Source: Karstenula rhodostoma CBS 690.94
Taxonomy: Eukaryota; Ascomycota; Dothideomycetes; Pleosporales; Didymosphaeriaceae
Direction: 5' to 3'
DNA: 64,000 bases
Assembly: GCA_010093485.1 (NCBI GenBank)
Contig: MU001495.1
Location: forward strand, 2,493,711 to 2,557,710
Positions 21,205 to 32,253 of the stretch are shown here, piece after piece (positions within the stretch are counted from its first letter, which is position 1; every line of letters starts with the position of its first letter). The notes beneath the pieces are model-generated. The model had not been told where the DNA came from. It ran no database searches and was given only the letters and a program-made list of their open reading frames with translations. The position numbers and the translations under genes were made by a program.

Positions 21205-22986
21205 TTGGTTACGTGCACGATGGATGATACCACGGGAACGACTGCGTATCGAACAACGATTCTGGATCTGCCGAAGGAGGTACTGCTTGATATTTTTGGC
21301 TACTTCGTTGAAAAATTCCCCATTCACGACCCCTCCGACTACTATAAACCTCGGGCTTCCGAAGCCAGCGATCGAATCACATTCTTGGGCAACAACCGGC
21401 TAGTCTGTCGCGCGTTCGACAGACTCATCAGTCCCCTGCTATGTCCGGTGGTGAGCGTGTCGCTTTTTCCAGCATCAATTGTTCGTTTGGAGGGCCTCTT
21501 TCGCAACCCGTTAATTGCGCAAGGTGTCCGCGGCATTGCTATAAGTCTTCGCTTTCGACCACGCGCTATTGCAACAGACTTCCGGAGGTTTCATGCTCAT
21601 GCGAACTCAGTCCTTGATGATTGCACACGGGAGTGTGACTGGAATACCGAGTTTCAGAATTATGATCAGGATGACATTTCCGATGATGCAGTTACATATC
21701 GAGCGTATCACGACGCTTGGTCCAAAATTTGTCAAATGCAGGGCGCTTGGGACAACCTTTTCGAAACGATTAGCCCTCAAGAAGAAGCACTAGCGACAGC
21801 AGATGGTTTGGAGAACGACAATAGCACGGACGAAGAAGAAAAAGCAGCACAAAGTCTCTTGAAAAGCTGTTTCGAGAAGTATGCTGCTTCACATGCGGAA
21901 CAGGCTCGCATCGTCTCGGATGGGTCTTTTGTTCGCAGTATCACAATGGCGCTGTCTTTATGTGGCTCGTTGCCATTTGTTTGGTTCAATGAGAATCAGC
22001 TTGGGAAAGACTGGTCGGCCGGAGGCGCAATCACCCTGGCGACTACGAAGGAAGCTCTGGCTCGCACACTGGTACAAGGCCATGAGTGGTTGGCAATCGA
22101 AGACAGGCTTTGCAACGATGACGATGATACAGGACTTTTCTTTCCCGCCAGAATCCTGACTGACCTTCCAATTGCCTGCCATGACGCTGGGATACAGCTA
22201 AAGGGGATTTCAATCGATTGCTTTCCTCTATTGAGAGGTTACAGTTCTCTCCTACCAAGTTCCAATCAAGCCGACTACAGTGTCACGAGAACTCCTTGGG
22301 TTCGATTCGCTGCAGCGTGCAATGGCTTGGAGATCTTCAACTTTGGCCGCCGCGGCATGAGTTGCTCACCCATACGTCCCGAGCGTCAGAACACTTACGA
22401 CTTAGCGATCATCAACGGTTTCATCGGCGCAGCTATCTCAGGGCCATATCTGCAAAGGTTGTATGTGAACATGAATCCTTTCAGAGTAAGAAGTGGACGT
22501 GCAGGCGAAAAGGAAAAAGAGCATCCATATCTGGCCTCGCCCATTGTCGCTGCCATTACATCCACACAGCTACGCAGTATCGTGCTGCACAATGTCGATA
22601 TTTGCGAACAGGAGTTAATGGTGCTCATAAAGTCAGCTTCCCCAGTGCATCTGACAGACTTATACCTTGCTAGTATAACGCTTTCACATGGCCGCTATGC
22701 GGAAGCTATGGGCCTACTCCATGACATAGTATTGCTTAGGAGAAACAACAATTCCTCCAAGCCGAATGTTACCTTCAGTACCTTACAGGGCGCAGAGTTT
22801 GGAGTGCCTTCTATCTTCGACGACGACGGCAATAGTTGGATGTGGGGTTCCAAGGAAGAGCGGGACGCATTTTGGGACAGATTGGAGGAGCACCAACATC
22901 CCGATCTCCTCAAGCAAGTTGAGCAATGGATTAAGGAAGGACAAGGAGACGAAGCGAACCCTTTATTGAAGTTTGAAGTCGCATAA
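21205..22986 (+). CDS. F-box domain protein
   Basis: Single exon of 593 aa. An F-box is visible at about residues 18-75: TTILDLPKEVLLDIFGYF, then NRLVCRAFDRLISPLLCPVV. F-box proteins link substrates to Skp1-Cullin1 ubiquitin ligases. The remainder has the leucine-rich, irregular alpha/beta look of the large Pezizomycotina F-box/LRR families (for example LRSIVLHNVDICEQELM and LTDLYLASITLSHGRY), with an acidic insert near residues 205-225. The substrate is unknown. The start could be the second ATG (residue 6). It sits alone between array 2 and array 3. Confidence 0.75.
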   Translation: MVTCTMDDTTGTTAYRTTILDLPKEVLLDIFGYFVEKFPIHDPSDYYKPRASEASDRITFLGNNRLVCRAFDRLISPLLCPVVSVSLFPASIVRLEGLFRNPLIAQGVRGIAISLRFRPRAIATDFRRFHAHANSVLDDCTRECDWNTEFQNYDQDDISDDAVTYRAYHDAWSKICQMQGAWDNLFETISPQEEALATADGLENDNSTDEEEKAAQSLLKSCFEKYAASHAEQARIVSDGSFVRSITMALSLCGSLPFVWFNENQLGKDWSAGGAITLATTKEALARTLVQGHEWLAIEDRLCNDDDDTGLFFPARILTDLPIACHDAGIQLKGISIDCFPLLRGYSSLLPSSNQADYSVTRTPWVRFAAACNGLEIFNFGRRGMSCSPIRPERQNTYDLAIINGFIGAAISGPYLQRLYVNMNPFRVRSGRAGEKEKEHPYLASPIVAAITSTQLRSIVLHNVDICEQELMVLIKSASPVHLTDLYLASITLSHGRYAEAMGLLHDIVLLRRNNNSSKPNVTFSTLQGAEFGVPSIFDDDGNSWMWGSKEERDAFWDRLEEHQHPDLLKQVEQWIKEGQGDEANPLLKFEVA

Positions 22987-23850
22987 GACTGAGTGCGTAG
23001 TTATTCCAATTGTAATTAACTTTTCATTTTGGGCCAGAAGTTACTGATATGGTGTGGCTTTTCACCTCGACCTCATTTTGCGCTGACCAGATAAGGCAAA
23101 GGCTGGATTCGTACAGTGGGGCTCTGGATGGCCCGTCCAGGGGCTGCCCGCACTTTCACACTTCGAGCTTTCCTCCAACCCCGAACAATTCTACATGTAC
23201 GCGAAGTCTTGGTTCAATGGCCTGACGCGCAGTCCTCGTTGATGAAAGCCAATGGCGGAGATAGTACCGTGTTCTTCAACGCAGGATACCACACCTCCAG
23301 GTATATTGTAAAGATTCGTAACAAGACGCTTCCCGTGCGAGTACCTAACTGAATACAATTCTTGTCCAATCGACCAACTCAGATGTACGTGCAGGCATGC
23401 AGGCGTTCAGAGTGAATCAAGAATCATTCTATGGATTCACGTATGTTGCATCACGTGCAGATTCTGGTTTCGCCAATGACAAGATAGGCATCCGTCGCAT
23501 CCTCATGAGATATTGGTGAAGTATGAAAAGTGTCTCCAAAATCGCAACATTTGCGATTACCCCAGGCCTTTGGACCACTCTTGTCTAAACTATTCCTTCC
23601 AAATACTTCCAACATTCGCGATACTGCCACCCGCCATTACTCTTGCAACTTTAGCATGTGTGGCTCGGGCACAGTCATACTACGATGGTCAGGGACCTGA
23701 GATTGGTGACGACACGACCAATTGGCCAATGATTGCACGGATTTATGGCCTGTCAACGCGACCGCTTTCCAATGCACTACGTTCAGAGTGCTCTGAAATA
23801 CGTGGATTTGAACAACAACGAGACCCTTGACATTAGGATAAGTCCCAAAA
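22987..23850 (+). other. Probable gene relics, no intact gene
   Basis: A short frame near 23090-23240 reads like the C-terminus of a globular protein (for example HFELSSNPEQFYMYAKSWF) but has no start. A frame shift away lies FFNAGYHTSRYIVKIRNKT (about 23270-23330). A second frame at 23513-23830 includes a signal-peptide-like segment (TLATLACVARAQ, then SYYDGQGPE). I cannot join these into one gene; they look like decayed or heavily spliced fragments. Confidence 0.25.
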
Positions 23851-23989
23851 GTTGTTTTTCTATTTCATCACCATCATAACGATTCAAAGGTGGTCAATCT
23901 GTAAGCAGGGATGAGCATGCAAAGATGCGCCGAAGGACATTTGCCTGAAAACCTATTCATTCACACTTCTTCCATGCCCCTGTTTTGAA

Positions 23990-26900
23990 AGGAAAAGCCA
24001 CTTACCACGAATCCAAGGGGGTCGGCTACATGTCTTTCCCTCCGCTTGCCTTTGCGAAAGGTGTGTAGACATCGACACTCAGAATCGGTTGAGGCAAAGT
24101 TCCACACTTTGGGGATAATCATTGAGCCGGTGATGATGTTTCTCACTACCATGGTATGGAGATATGATAACAGAATCATACAAAGTGCGGCTTTTAACTC
24201 GGTGACTTGCACACCACACCGCCCCGAGGCGCAACTAAAAGACCATGTGGTATCTTTTCCTGATGGATGCTCTAAGATAGAAGATTTCCATGATCATGTC
24301 TTCTCTTCTACTCGTCTATGATCCTTCACGGAAAGAATCTAGGAAGAGCCCATGATACCCTGTCCCTTTCGGCTTTAGCCAAGATGCATTGATATCTGGC
24401 GAAGACGTGCCTCACCATTGTTCTTCGCGGATCCCGAGTCGATAGCTTGCAAGAAGCGGCTCGCTTTTCAACGAGTTACACAACACACTGCTCTGCGGCG
24501 CGACTAAAAGTCCAAACGGCAGCTCTTTGTGGGGGAGGGTCTATGGAAAGAATGTCTGTGTCTGGACTCTATCCTGCTGTTCCTGGTGTACTGCGGTTCA
24601 AAACAATCACTACGGCACCACATGGTGCGAAACTACTATTATAAAATAGAAACATGTTCCAAGTCATGAGCTGCTGTTTTGAGACCCAGATGTCGCGGAT
24701 CGCTATGGGTAGCTCGGAGCTGGGGAGACTGGCCTCTACTGTGGGAACCACCATCATTAGATTACAGAGGTGAGATTTTGTCACCATACGTCGCCACAGA
24801 TTCTAAATTGACGTATTTAAGAAACTTCCGTACCCTTATTTTCGTGCACACGACACTCTGTTCCACTGGGACGCTGAAAAGCTGGACGGCCCCCGTTCAT
24901 GGAACTAAAAACAGTACAATTGGGGAGGTATGGTTTGGCTTGCTTCTCGCTGCGTATAACTTCTAGACAGACCAGTTTTGGTTTGTGTTATGGCACTGTT
25001 CTGGCTAGAAAGCGCAGATAAAGCCCAGCCTGGGTCATCCCCGGTTTTTCGGCTGAGGGCATTTAAGCGGCATCACACTCATTTTGGCACATACACCACT
25101 CCGCTCCACTGGAACACCAGAACCGTACCTCTCTTAAGCTATGGAGACTAAAATTTCGAATGAAAAGACATGTCCGGCTGTTGCTGCGCTAAAATCAACA
25201 AAACCACATCGAAAGTGGTGACTTCTTCTTCCTCCATACCTCTCGCGAGAAAGCGGACGCAACACATTGTATACGTTTCCTCATTCGCAGTCGAGCACAT
25301 AAAAACATTCTTCCCCTCTCTCGATTCCTCATTTAAACCTCTCTGTTCTGAAGGAGACTGGAAAACCAATCCTCAACCATCCATGAAGACTAAAAGAAGT
25401 ATGGGAAGAGATATAATGTCCGGTCGGCGGCTCGCTGCGCAGCGATCGATATGTCTAAAACTGACTCTTCTCTACTTCTATGGCGTACAGGTCCGGGGAG
25501 AACGCGGAGATGATGTAGAGTGTGTGGTCTTTCTGTTTGGAGTTGAGGGCATATAAAAAGCCTTTTCTGACTGAGTGCCTTACACGCACACAACACCTCG
25601 CAAAGGTGCGATTAAAAATTGAATAAAACACCCGCATAGGGATCGAAAAGCCGTCTTCAAAATACCAATGGTTGGGTCCGCTCCGGTGCTGCGAGTTGAT
25701 CAACTTCAAAAACAGCCTCAACCTCTGCATGGCAGGGATCCCGAGACCAAGCCGAACACAACCGCAGTCAGTATGCGTCTGTCCGTTGGGTATTGGGGTA
25801 TATAAGCCGCTCTTCTTCTTCGATCTCAGCGACACACCACCGCATCTTGGTACGCAAAGAAACGGAGTGCAATTTGTTCGTGGGGACGAAAAGCCAAGTG
25901 GGCAAAAGACCATTGTTGAGTTCCCTTTTGGTACCTCTTCATGACCACCTAAAAATGGTTATCTTTGATTTCTATGGGGTGGGAATCCTGGACCAAAACG
26001 GACACAATCCGCGTACATTCTCGGGGTTGAGGGTGTAGAAGCCGCTTCTTTCTTGAGTTGTTTCACACACGGCAACGTCTCCGGTGGAGACTAAAAACCC
26101 CCAACTCTGGATTCATGAGCACTGGCGTTTCAAAGTTCCGCATTTAATATGCTATGGCTTGGTTCCGTCTCGGTCGTGTTTCACCGACTCGAAGTCATGC
26201 AGGTGGCGACCCATGTGGTGCGGACCCTGAAAAGAAAAAGATAAAAAAGCTGCAAGCATATATCACGTGTCCCTTCGACTTTGAACCCGAAGATATAAAG
26301 TAGCTTCTCCTCAGCCAGTGTGTTGCCCACACACGCCAACGTGAACTATTTAGGTGGGCACTAAAAGAAACCAGTCGCAGTTGCATGGGGACTAAAATAC
26401 AGATTGACTATTCCCATGTCCGGGCCCCTTGGCGTCTCGGAATTGATCGACTAAAAAAACGCCATCTTCACGACTACGGGCTCGGAGTCCTGGAATCATG
26501 GTGTTAGTCCTCTCCAGGCAAGGTATCGGTACTCCCAGGTCTGACGTATATAAGCTGTTCCTCCTCCACCAATCTCTTGCACACACCTATTCCACCGCGT
26601 CCCCAAGAGACTAAAAAAACGATAAAAACGACCCATGGGGACTAAAGAATTAACCCCGACGCACTCATGTTCTGAGTGCCTCTCGCTGAGTCCGTCTAAA
26701 AGTCCAACTGCACCAGTTAATGTGCGCTGGCTCAGGTGAAAAGAATGCACCGTACGCCTTTGCCTAATCTGGTATTACATATGTATAACAAGCAGCTCCT
26801 GAGCCCGTTATTGTACACACGCCAGAAAGCAGGTCGAACCTTAAACACCATACATGGGGACGAAAACCAATATTCTCTCACCCAATGTCTGCGCACTGTC

Positions 26901-27870
26901 GTCCCTTGGCCCGACTAAAATTACAGTTGGTACCCCATCGTGGGGCGAGACCGGGGCAAAGCGGCCGCAACCACAATATGCATCTTCCCAAGGCCAGTTT
27001 TGCATAGGGTTGAAGCTGAGGATATATAGATGAGAACTTTCTCTTCCCCAGTCTCACACACGCCATAATGTTTTCGCGGGATACTAAAAACCCCTGCGTC
27101 CCGCTTCCATGTGACTAAAAAGCATAATATCAAGACCTAATGTCTGGTTCCGTCTTCGTGCCTCGTCGACGAAAAGGCGCCTAAATCCCCCTCACGGGGC
27201 GAGATCCGTGGCACAAATGAGCAAATTGCGATTGTATGTGTCTTCCCGGGTCGGTCTGGGACCGTGGGGATATAAGAAGAGCTTCGCACCTGGTGTCTAT
27301 CTTCCACACACGCCATAGTGTTTCAGCGGGACACCAAAAGGACAGCCACAAAGGAGTAATGTGGACGAAAAGCCGTCGTGTCAAGATGTCATTGTTGGGG
27401 CGCGTTCTGGTGCTTCGGTTGTTCGACAAAAAAACGTGACCAGGCTCTTCATGGGGTTGACAAGTCTGCGGGAAGCGGACGCGATACAATGTATGTGGTT
27501 CGCCCGGGTCCGAGGCTGAGGGTGTATGAGAAGGGCTTCGCACTCGGTGTCTGTCTCCTACACACGCGGGGGAGAGTCCAGGGTTTACACTAAAACAACG
27601 TATGCGCTCAAATCATGGCGACTAAAACGACAGCGCTAAGTTGCTATGGTTGGACTGCGCCTCGGCGGCTCGGATTGATTGCCTAAGGACCCCGCCGAAG
27701 CTGTTATGGGGTGACGAGTCTTGGGAGGAGCGGGCGCAGAAGTGTATAAAGAGGGCTTCGCACCCAGCGTCGTTTTGCACATGCAGCGTCCGTGTTCAAT
27801 GGGGACTAAAAACGAAGACGCGAAAGAAAAAAAATCATGCTTGCGGTCCTGCTCGGTGCGAAGGAATTGA
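23990..27870 (+). repeat. Array 3: about 13 promoter-like units, about 245-bp period
   Basis: TATA-type elements lie at about 24814, 25061, 25297, 25551, 25799, 26034, 26293, 26548, 26783, 27022, 27271, 27524 and 27744, nearly all 225-258 bp apart. Many are preceded by GGNNGAGG and followed by AAGNNGCTTC, then CACACACGCC about 28 bp on, then GGGGACTAAAA 50-65 bp on. A second CATGGGGACTAAAA often follows (for example 26385, 26635, 27112). Next comes a module like AATGTCTGGTTCCGTC that ends in ATTGATCGACTAAAA. Further degraded copies extend left to about 24000. No coding frame is shared by the units. Motif order and spacing parallel arrays 1 and 2, but the upstream GATGATG palindrome is rare here (near 24126 and 24737 only). 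Confidence 0.8.
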
Positions 27871-28165
27871 GTGACTAGAAGTGAACCTGTCGTTCTCTCA
27901 TGAGGTGGATGCGTTCCCAGAAGCAGACATTGCGTGCTGACATTCCATTATCGACAGTCGGTGGTGCGTTTCTTCATCAGCGTTGAGATGAGTTGAATGA
28001 TGTATTCTCGATATGTACAGGGGATCATAAAACTGACAGGAGAGCTGCGTAACGTCCACACACCACAAACAACACCATCCTTCCACCCACATCCAACGCC
28101 CCAACACCGCCTCACTACACCATCTTATGCGCGACCGATGTCGCCGAAAGCATCCAAGCAACATC
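27871..28165. other. Gap between array 3 and ATG33-like gene
   Basis: Holds the 3' untranslated region of the minus-strand gene. No other feature is seen. Confidence 0.4.
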
Positions 28166-28784
28166 CTACGCGCCGTCCCCCCAGATCCCCACCACACCCA
28201 TCGCAAACGCCACCCCGGAGATGCCCGCCCTCACAGTCTCCGTAAACTTCATTCGCTCGACCGCATGCCGCACCTGCTCACCATTAACGTCGTCGCCCTG
28301 CGCCTCGAGATCCAGCAGCGCGCGCTGCTCGTTCTTGCCCTCGCGGAACGCAACGGCGTAGTCGACGCCGGGGCCGGACACGAATGCGAAGATGGAGGTG
28401 TAGAGGAGGTAGGGGTGGCGGAGGCGGCGGGGCGAGAGGAGGTATGCGGAGAAGAGGGTGAAGGTGGTGATGTGGCGGAGGTAGGAGGAGAGGAGGCGCG
28501 TTTTGGAGGAGAGGTAGGTGTGTGTTGAGCGGGCGGCTACGGCGGTGGGGAGCGTGAGGAGGGCGGGGAGCGCGGTTGTGGAGAGCGAGGCTGAGATGCC
28601 CTGTGGTGTGTTGTGTTAGTAATGATTTAACGTTCTACGCCAGGCCAATTGCTCGCCGGCGCTCCGGGAGAGATGGCGGGGGCGGCGGACGAGAGGCTGC
28701 GACAAGGTGGTAAACACGTACAGTGAGCAATCCCAGACTTATCGTCCCTACGAACTTGCAGATGGAAACCGTCGGGCTCGTCAT
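28166..28784 (-). CDS. ATG33: Atg33-like mitochondrial membrane protein
   Basis: Two exons on the minus strand, 28722-28784 and 28166-28600 (GTACGT..CCACAG), giving 165 aa. The first exon encodes the hydrophobic SICKFVGTISLGLLT block; the second continues as GISASLSTTALPALLTLP, with further membrane segments and the conserved ending VNGEQVRHAVE..GVAFAMGVVGIWGDGA. This arrangement matches fungal Atg33, a mitochondrial outer-membrane protein needed for mitophagy. About four membrane segments are predicted by eye. An in-frame ATG at 28901 would add 39 residues; I prefer 28784 because homology starts there. Confidence 0.75.
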
Positions 28785-29104
28785 GGTGTCGCAGCTCGGG
28801 AGTGCGGCGGGCGGAATGGATAAGACGTGGACGGTGGGAGCTGGAGCTTGAGCTGGAGCTTGCTTGGAGGATGTCGTGGGGGCAAGGCTGCAGTCATGCA
28901 CTTTGACGTATCTCTGATTGCCCAGCGCCGGCGGCTGAACACGTGCGGGGATTACTAGGTAGGAAGTAGGAGGTGGCCCAAGCTCCTGCGGTCCGACGAA
29001 CTCAAAGAACCCATGGTTGCGAGCGCTGACATGATGATTCCCGCCTTGACTTGAATTATAGAAAGGTCAAATTGTTGAATTCACCTTCAGTCCTCTCAGA
29101 CGGA

Positions 29105-29282
29105 ATGCAGTCTCTCCGCCTGCTTCCCCAACGCGCTGTTACGGCCGTTGGTAGCGTTCGAGTAAGCGCGTCGCCAGTACCGAGCCTCGGTCCAGCGTCA
29201 TTGCGGTATTCTGGAGCTGCAACACCACGACTAATCGTCAGCAACGACTTAAGGTCTCACGGCAGCAGCTTCTTTCACACAG
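29105..29282 (+). other. Possible alternative first exon with mitochondrial presequence
   Basis: From ATG at 29105 the frame gives MQSLRLLPQRAVTAVGSVRV and continues Arg/Ser-rich without acidic residues for about 40 residues, like a mitochondrial targeting peptide. A GTGAGC donor at 29283 would leave phase 1, the same phase as the acceptor at 29585 of the downstream reductase. Splicing 29282 to 29585 would give a mitochondrial form of that enzyme. The exon could instead belong to an unrelated short transcript. Confidence 0.3.
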
Positions 29283-29440
29283 TGTGAGCATTCCTTTGAT
29301 CGACCCCCGGAAATTCCAGCTTGTCCGCCGTCGCTCGCCGTCGATCTCCGAATCGCCAGCTTACAGTCGCCAGCTCTACGTTGCGACAATCATCCGAAAC
29401 CGAACAGACCGCAGGTCCTCTTTGGAAGACACCGCGCACC

Positions 29441-30571
29441 ATGCCTATGGACAAGTACGAGTACTTGAGCGATGTGTGGAGGGATGGCATTTTCGGTACT
29501 TATCCCCGCAATTGGATTTGACCATCCTTTCACCGGTCCAAACGTCTACGATGAAACGCACGCTAATCGGTCCATCTTCTACAGATAACAAAGTCGTCTT
29601 CTGCACCGGCGGAGCAGGCTCCATATGCTCCGCCCAAGTCCGCGCCATGGTGCACCTCGGTGCCAACGCCTGCATCATCGGACGCAATGTCGAGAAGACG
29701 GAGAACATGGCCAAAGACATCGCAACCGCTAGAAAGGGCGCAAGAGTGCTTGGTCTGGGCGCTGTGGACGTAAGGAAACCAGAGGCGCTGGCCGCCGCCG
29801 CAGAGCGTTGTGCGAAAGAGCTGGGCAGCATCGACTTCGTGATGTGAGCTCCCTTGCGTGGAGTCTGAGGCAACGTGCTGATGCAGTGTAGTGCGGGTGC
29901 AGCAGGCAACTTCCTCGCTACCATGGACCAGATCTCGTCCAATGCGCTGAAGTCGGTCATGGAGATTGACGTGTTGGGCTCCTACAACACACTGAAAGCA
30001 ACTCTACCTTATCTGGTCGAGTCAGCAGAAAAGTACAAGGTGGACGGCAAGACGCGCCCCAAGGCTGGCACCGGCGGTCGTATCATCTTCGTCAGTGCTA
30101 CACTGCACTATGCGGGTACGCCGCTGCAGAGTCATGTCTCTATCGCGAAGGCAGGTGTCGACGCCATGTCGGTCTCGGTAGCTATCGAGCAAGGACCGAA
30201 AGGCATCACTTCCAACGTGATTGCGCCAGGCCCGATCGCGGGCACAGAAGGCATGGCGCGTCTGTCCACAGATGACAGCCGCAGGGAGACACGGCGCCAG
30301 ATCCCGGCCCAGAGGATGGGCTACGTCAAAGAGATAGCAGACGCCACCATCTACCTCTTTTCGGACGCCGGTAACTTTGTCAACGGGGAGACGATCGTCG
30401 GTAAGTTCATCTCCCGGGAGCCTCATCTCGCCTCGCTGACTCGGAATACTAGTGGACGGCGGTGCATGGCACACGTCGAGCATCGACAGCGGGGCCTTCA
30501 AGTATCCCGACTTCCTTCTCTCGGGAGAGACGGTGACGGGTGTGGCTGGCATGAAGAAGTCCAAGCTGTAG
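29441..30571 (+). CDS. SPS19: Peroxisomal 2,4-dienoyl-CoA reductase-type SDR
   Basis: Four exons, 29441-29495, 29585-29843, 29892-30400 and 30453-30571, all with GT..AG junctions and kept frame, giving 313 aa. The Rossmann nucleotide-binding block is VVFCTGGAGSICSAQV, then CIIGRN. The NAG-like motif across intron 2 reads FVIAGAAGNFLA. The short-chain dehydrogenase core continues with GGRIIFVSATLHYAG and HVSIAKAGVDAMS; the Lys is present and Tyr is absent from the usual YxxxK, as in dienoyl-CoA reductases. The protein ends NGETIVVDGGAWH and finally KKSKL. The C-terminal SKL is a canonical PTS1 signal. The enzyme reduces 2,4-dienoyl-CoA with NADPH during beta-oxidation of unsaturated fatty acids. 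Confidence 0.88.
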
Positions 30572-30585
30572 TTGACGAAATATAA

Positions 30586-30751
30586 TACCGTAGAAATTGG
30601 ATGCTCCCGGTTGAGCTGAATTAGGTTAGATTGTTTTCTACCCCAATCATGTAAGCTATAGAGCGTTCTGACCCCGCTTTTACGATCTATTCTGTTTTCT
30701 GGTTAGTTCGCTTATCAATAGCTCAACCGGGAGCATCCAATTTCGACGGTA
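30586..30751. mobile_element. MITE-like element with 32-bp terminal inverted repeats
   Basis: The left arm 30586-30617 (TACCGTAGAAATTGGATG, then CTCCCGGTTGAGCT) is repeated inversely at 30720-30751 with one mismatch. About 100 bp of AT-rich sequence lies between. The TA at both outer edges would fit a TA target duplication, as made by Tc1/mariner-type elements. It begins 15 bp after the reductase stop codon, so the transcript's 3' UTR probably folds through it. Confidence 0.7.
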
Positions 30752-31424
30752 ACTTGGAGACCCTGATGTGCAAGATGTTGAGATGGTGATGTATGGCTAC
30801 AGCACTCTAGCGCAGCCACGCGCCATGTGGTTAGGTATTTGGCGCCGACCATGGTCCACGCGCTGCAGCTAGCCCTCGGGCAACGAAACAAGCCAAAAGC
30901 TTATTAGCCGTCGCGCGCCCACCTGCCCCTCGACAACGAAGCAAGAAAAGCTGACGCTCCGCCGCATCCGATCCACCCTCACCACGACGCAGATAGGCGA
31001 CGTTGGATCTCCCGACGCGGTGCTGGACAGCCAAGGCAGCGCGCAGCACACGATTGGCTCGCTCCACGCTTCCCAAAACACGAGTGACGACAGTGGCTGG
31101 GGGCGCGCGGACGTCCTCATCTCGTCTCCTGGCGATGGTGCTGGCGACGTGCGCTCCCCGTCCCGTGCGCGCGAATGTGTGTTTGTGATCGCCACCGAGG
31201 CCGAGAAGGGCATGGGGCGGTGACGTAAGCGTCCGGAAAGGGATGCAAGCGTGGACCGAGGGGAGAACGGTAACCCCTGTCGGAAATGGTTGGGAGGAGA
31301 CGGGCGTCCGGGCTGGTTGATCTCCAGAGGGATGCGCTGCCGACGCGCTGGAGATGGGGATTCATGTGCGAGGATTCATGTGCGAGGATGCAGGTGCGAG
31401 GATGCATGTGAGCGGCGCGTGTGG

Positions 31425-31504
31425 CATGGTTGGTTGCAGGCGTGTTTGCGATGGAGGGAGAGACGACAAGTCCACAATCGCAAACACGCCTACAACCAAC
31501 CATG
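31425..31504. repeat. 28-bp inverted repeat, long hairpin
   Basis: Arms at 31425-31452 (CATGGTTGGTTGCAGG, then CGTGTTTGCGAT) and 31477-31504 are complementary with one mismatch around a 24-nt loop. No coding or terminator context is evident. It may be an ncRNA hairpin or the remnant of a small inverted-repeat element. Confidence 0.7.
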
Positions 31505-32165
31505 GCACAGGCAGCATAGGCTTGGAGGCGTCAATTGCGAGCGCGCGCTCGGGTCGTGGGGAATTGTTATTGTTATGATTTGGGCCAGCACGTCGGCCAT
31601 GGGCATCCGTACGCGCTGCCACGACGGCTTGGCGGGCTCTCGCGGGCCTTGGGTGTGGTTGCAGTGCAGTCGACGCCGTGATGGTCATGGTGATGGGGCA
31701 TGTGTTGCAGCGGGCGACGTGCTGGTCGTGCCATGCTTGCGAATACACAGTACATGATGGCCGAGGTGCCCTCATCAACACCGAGTATCCATGGCCGGCA
31801 CCCCCCGCAAGTTCTCGGTAGGGTGTTGGCGCTCATTGGCTGGCACACGGGCGCGCCCCTGTCGTCGATGGTGGGACGACCACGACGGCGCTCCTATTCG
31901 GGACCGTGCGCAGGTGATCGCCATCTGCGTATTCATCACCACAGGGCCGCAACTGCACAGGCCGGCGGACAATATCATCCACGCGGCCCCATGCTGCTCT
32001 TCCCTTCGTTTGCAGCCCTTTGTTCACCGACACACTCGCTTTCCGTCCGCTCCTTTCCTTCGTTCCTTGTCGTCCTCGTCCTGCCATTCGCTTCACACCA
32101 GACGTATACAAGGCCTTTGCTCTGCCTCTGACCGCACTACCGCCGTGCCCGGAACTGCGTCCGAA

Positions 32166-32253
32166 GCGGGTAGCGGGTAGCGGGTAGCGTGCACCAAAAC
32201 ACGGCGCGAGTTGATTGCAGCGCGAGTTGACTGCAGCGCGAGTTGGTTGCAGC
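32166..32253 (+). repeat. Two short tandem repeats
   Basis: GCGGGTA repeated three times at about 32167-32188, followed by three copies of an 18-bp unit (GCAGCGCGAGTTGATT type) at about 32208-32253. Confidence 0.8.

Noticed and set aside
700..27870. CRISPR-like or simple satellite array
   Set aside because: Units are too long and diverged, without constant direct repeats separated by unique spacers, and the genome is fungal.
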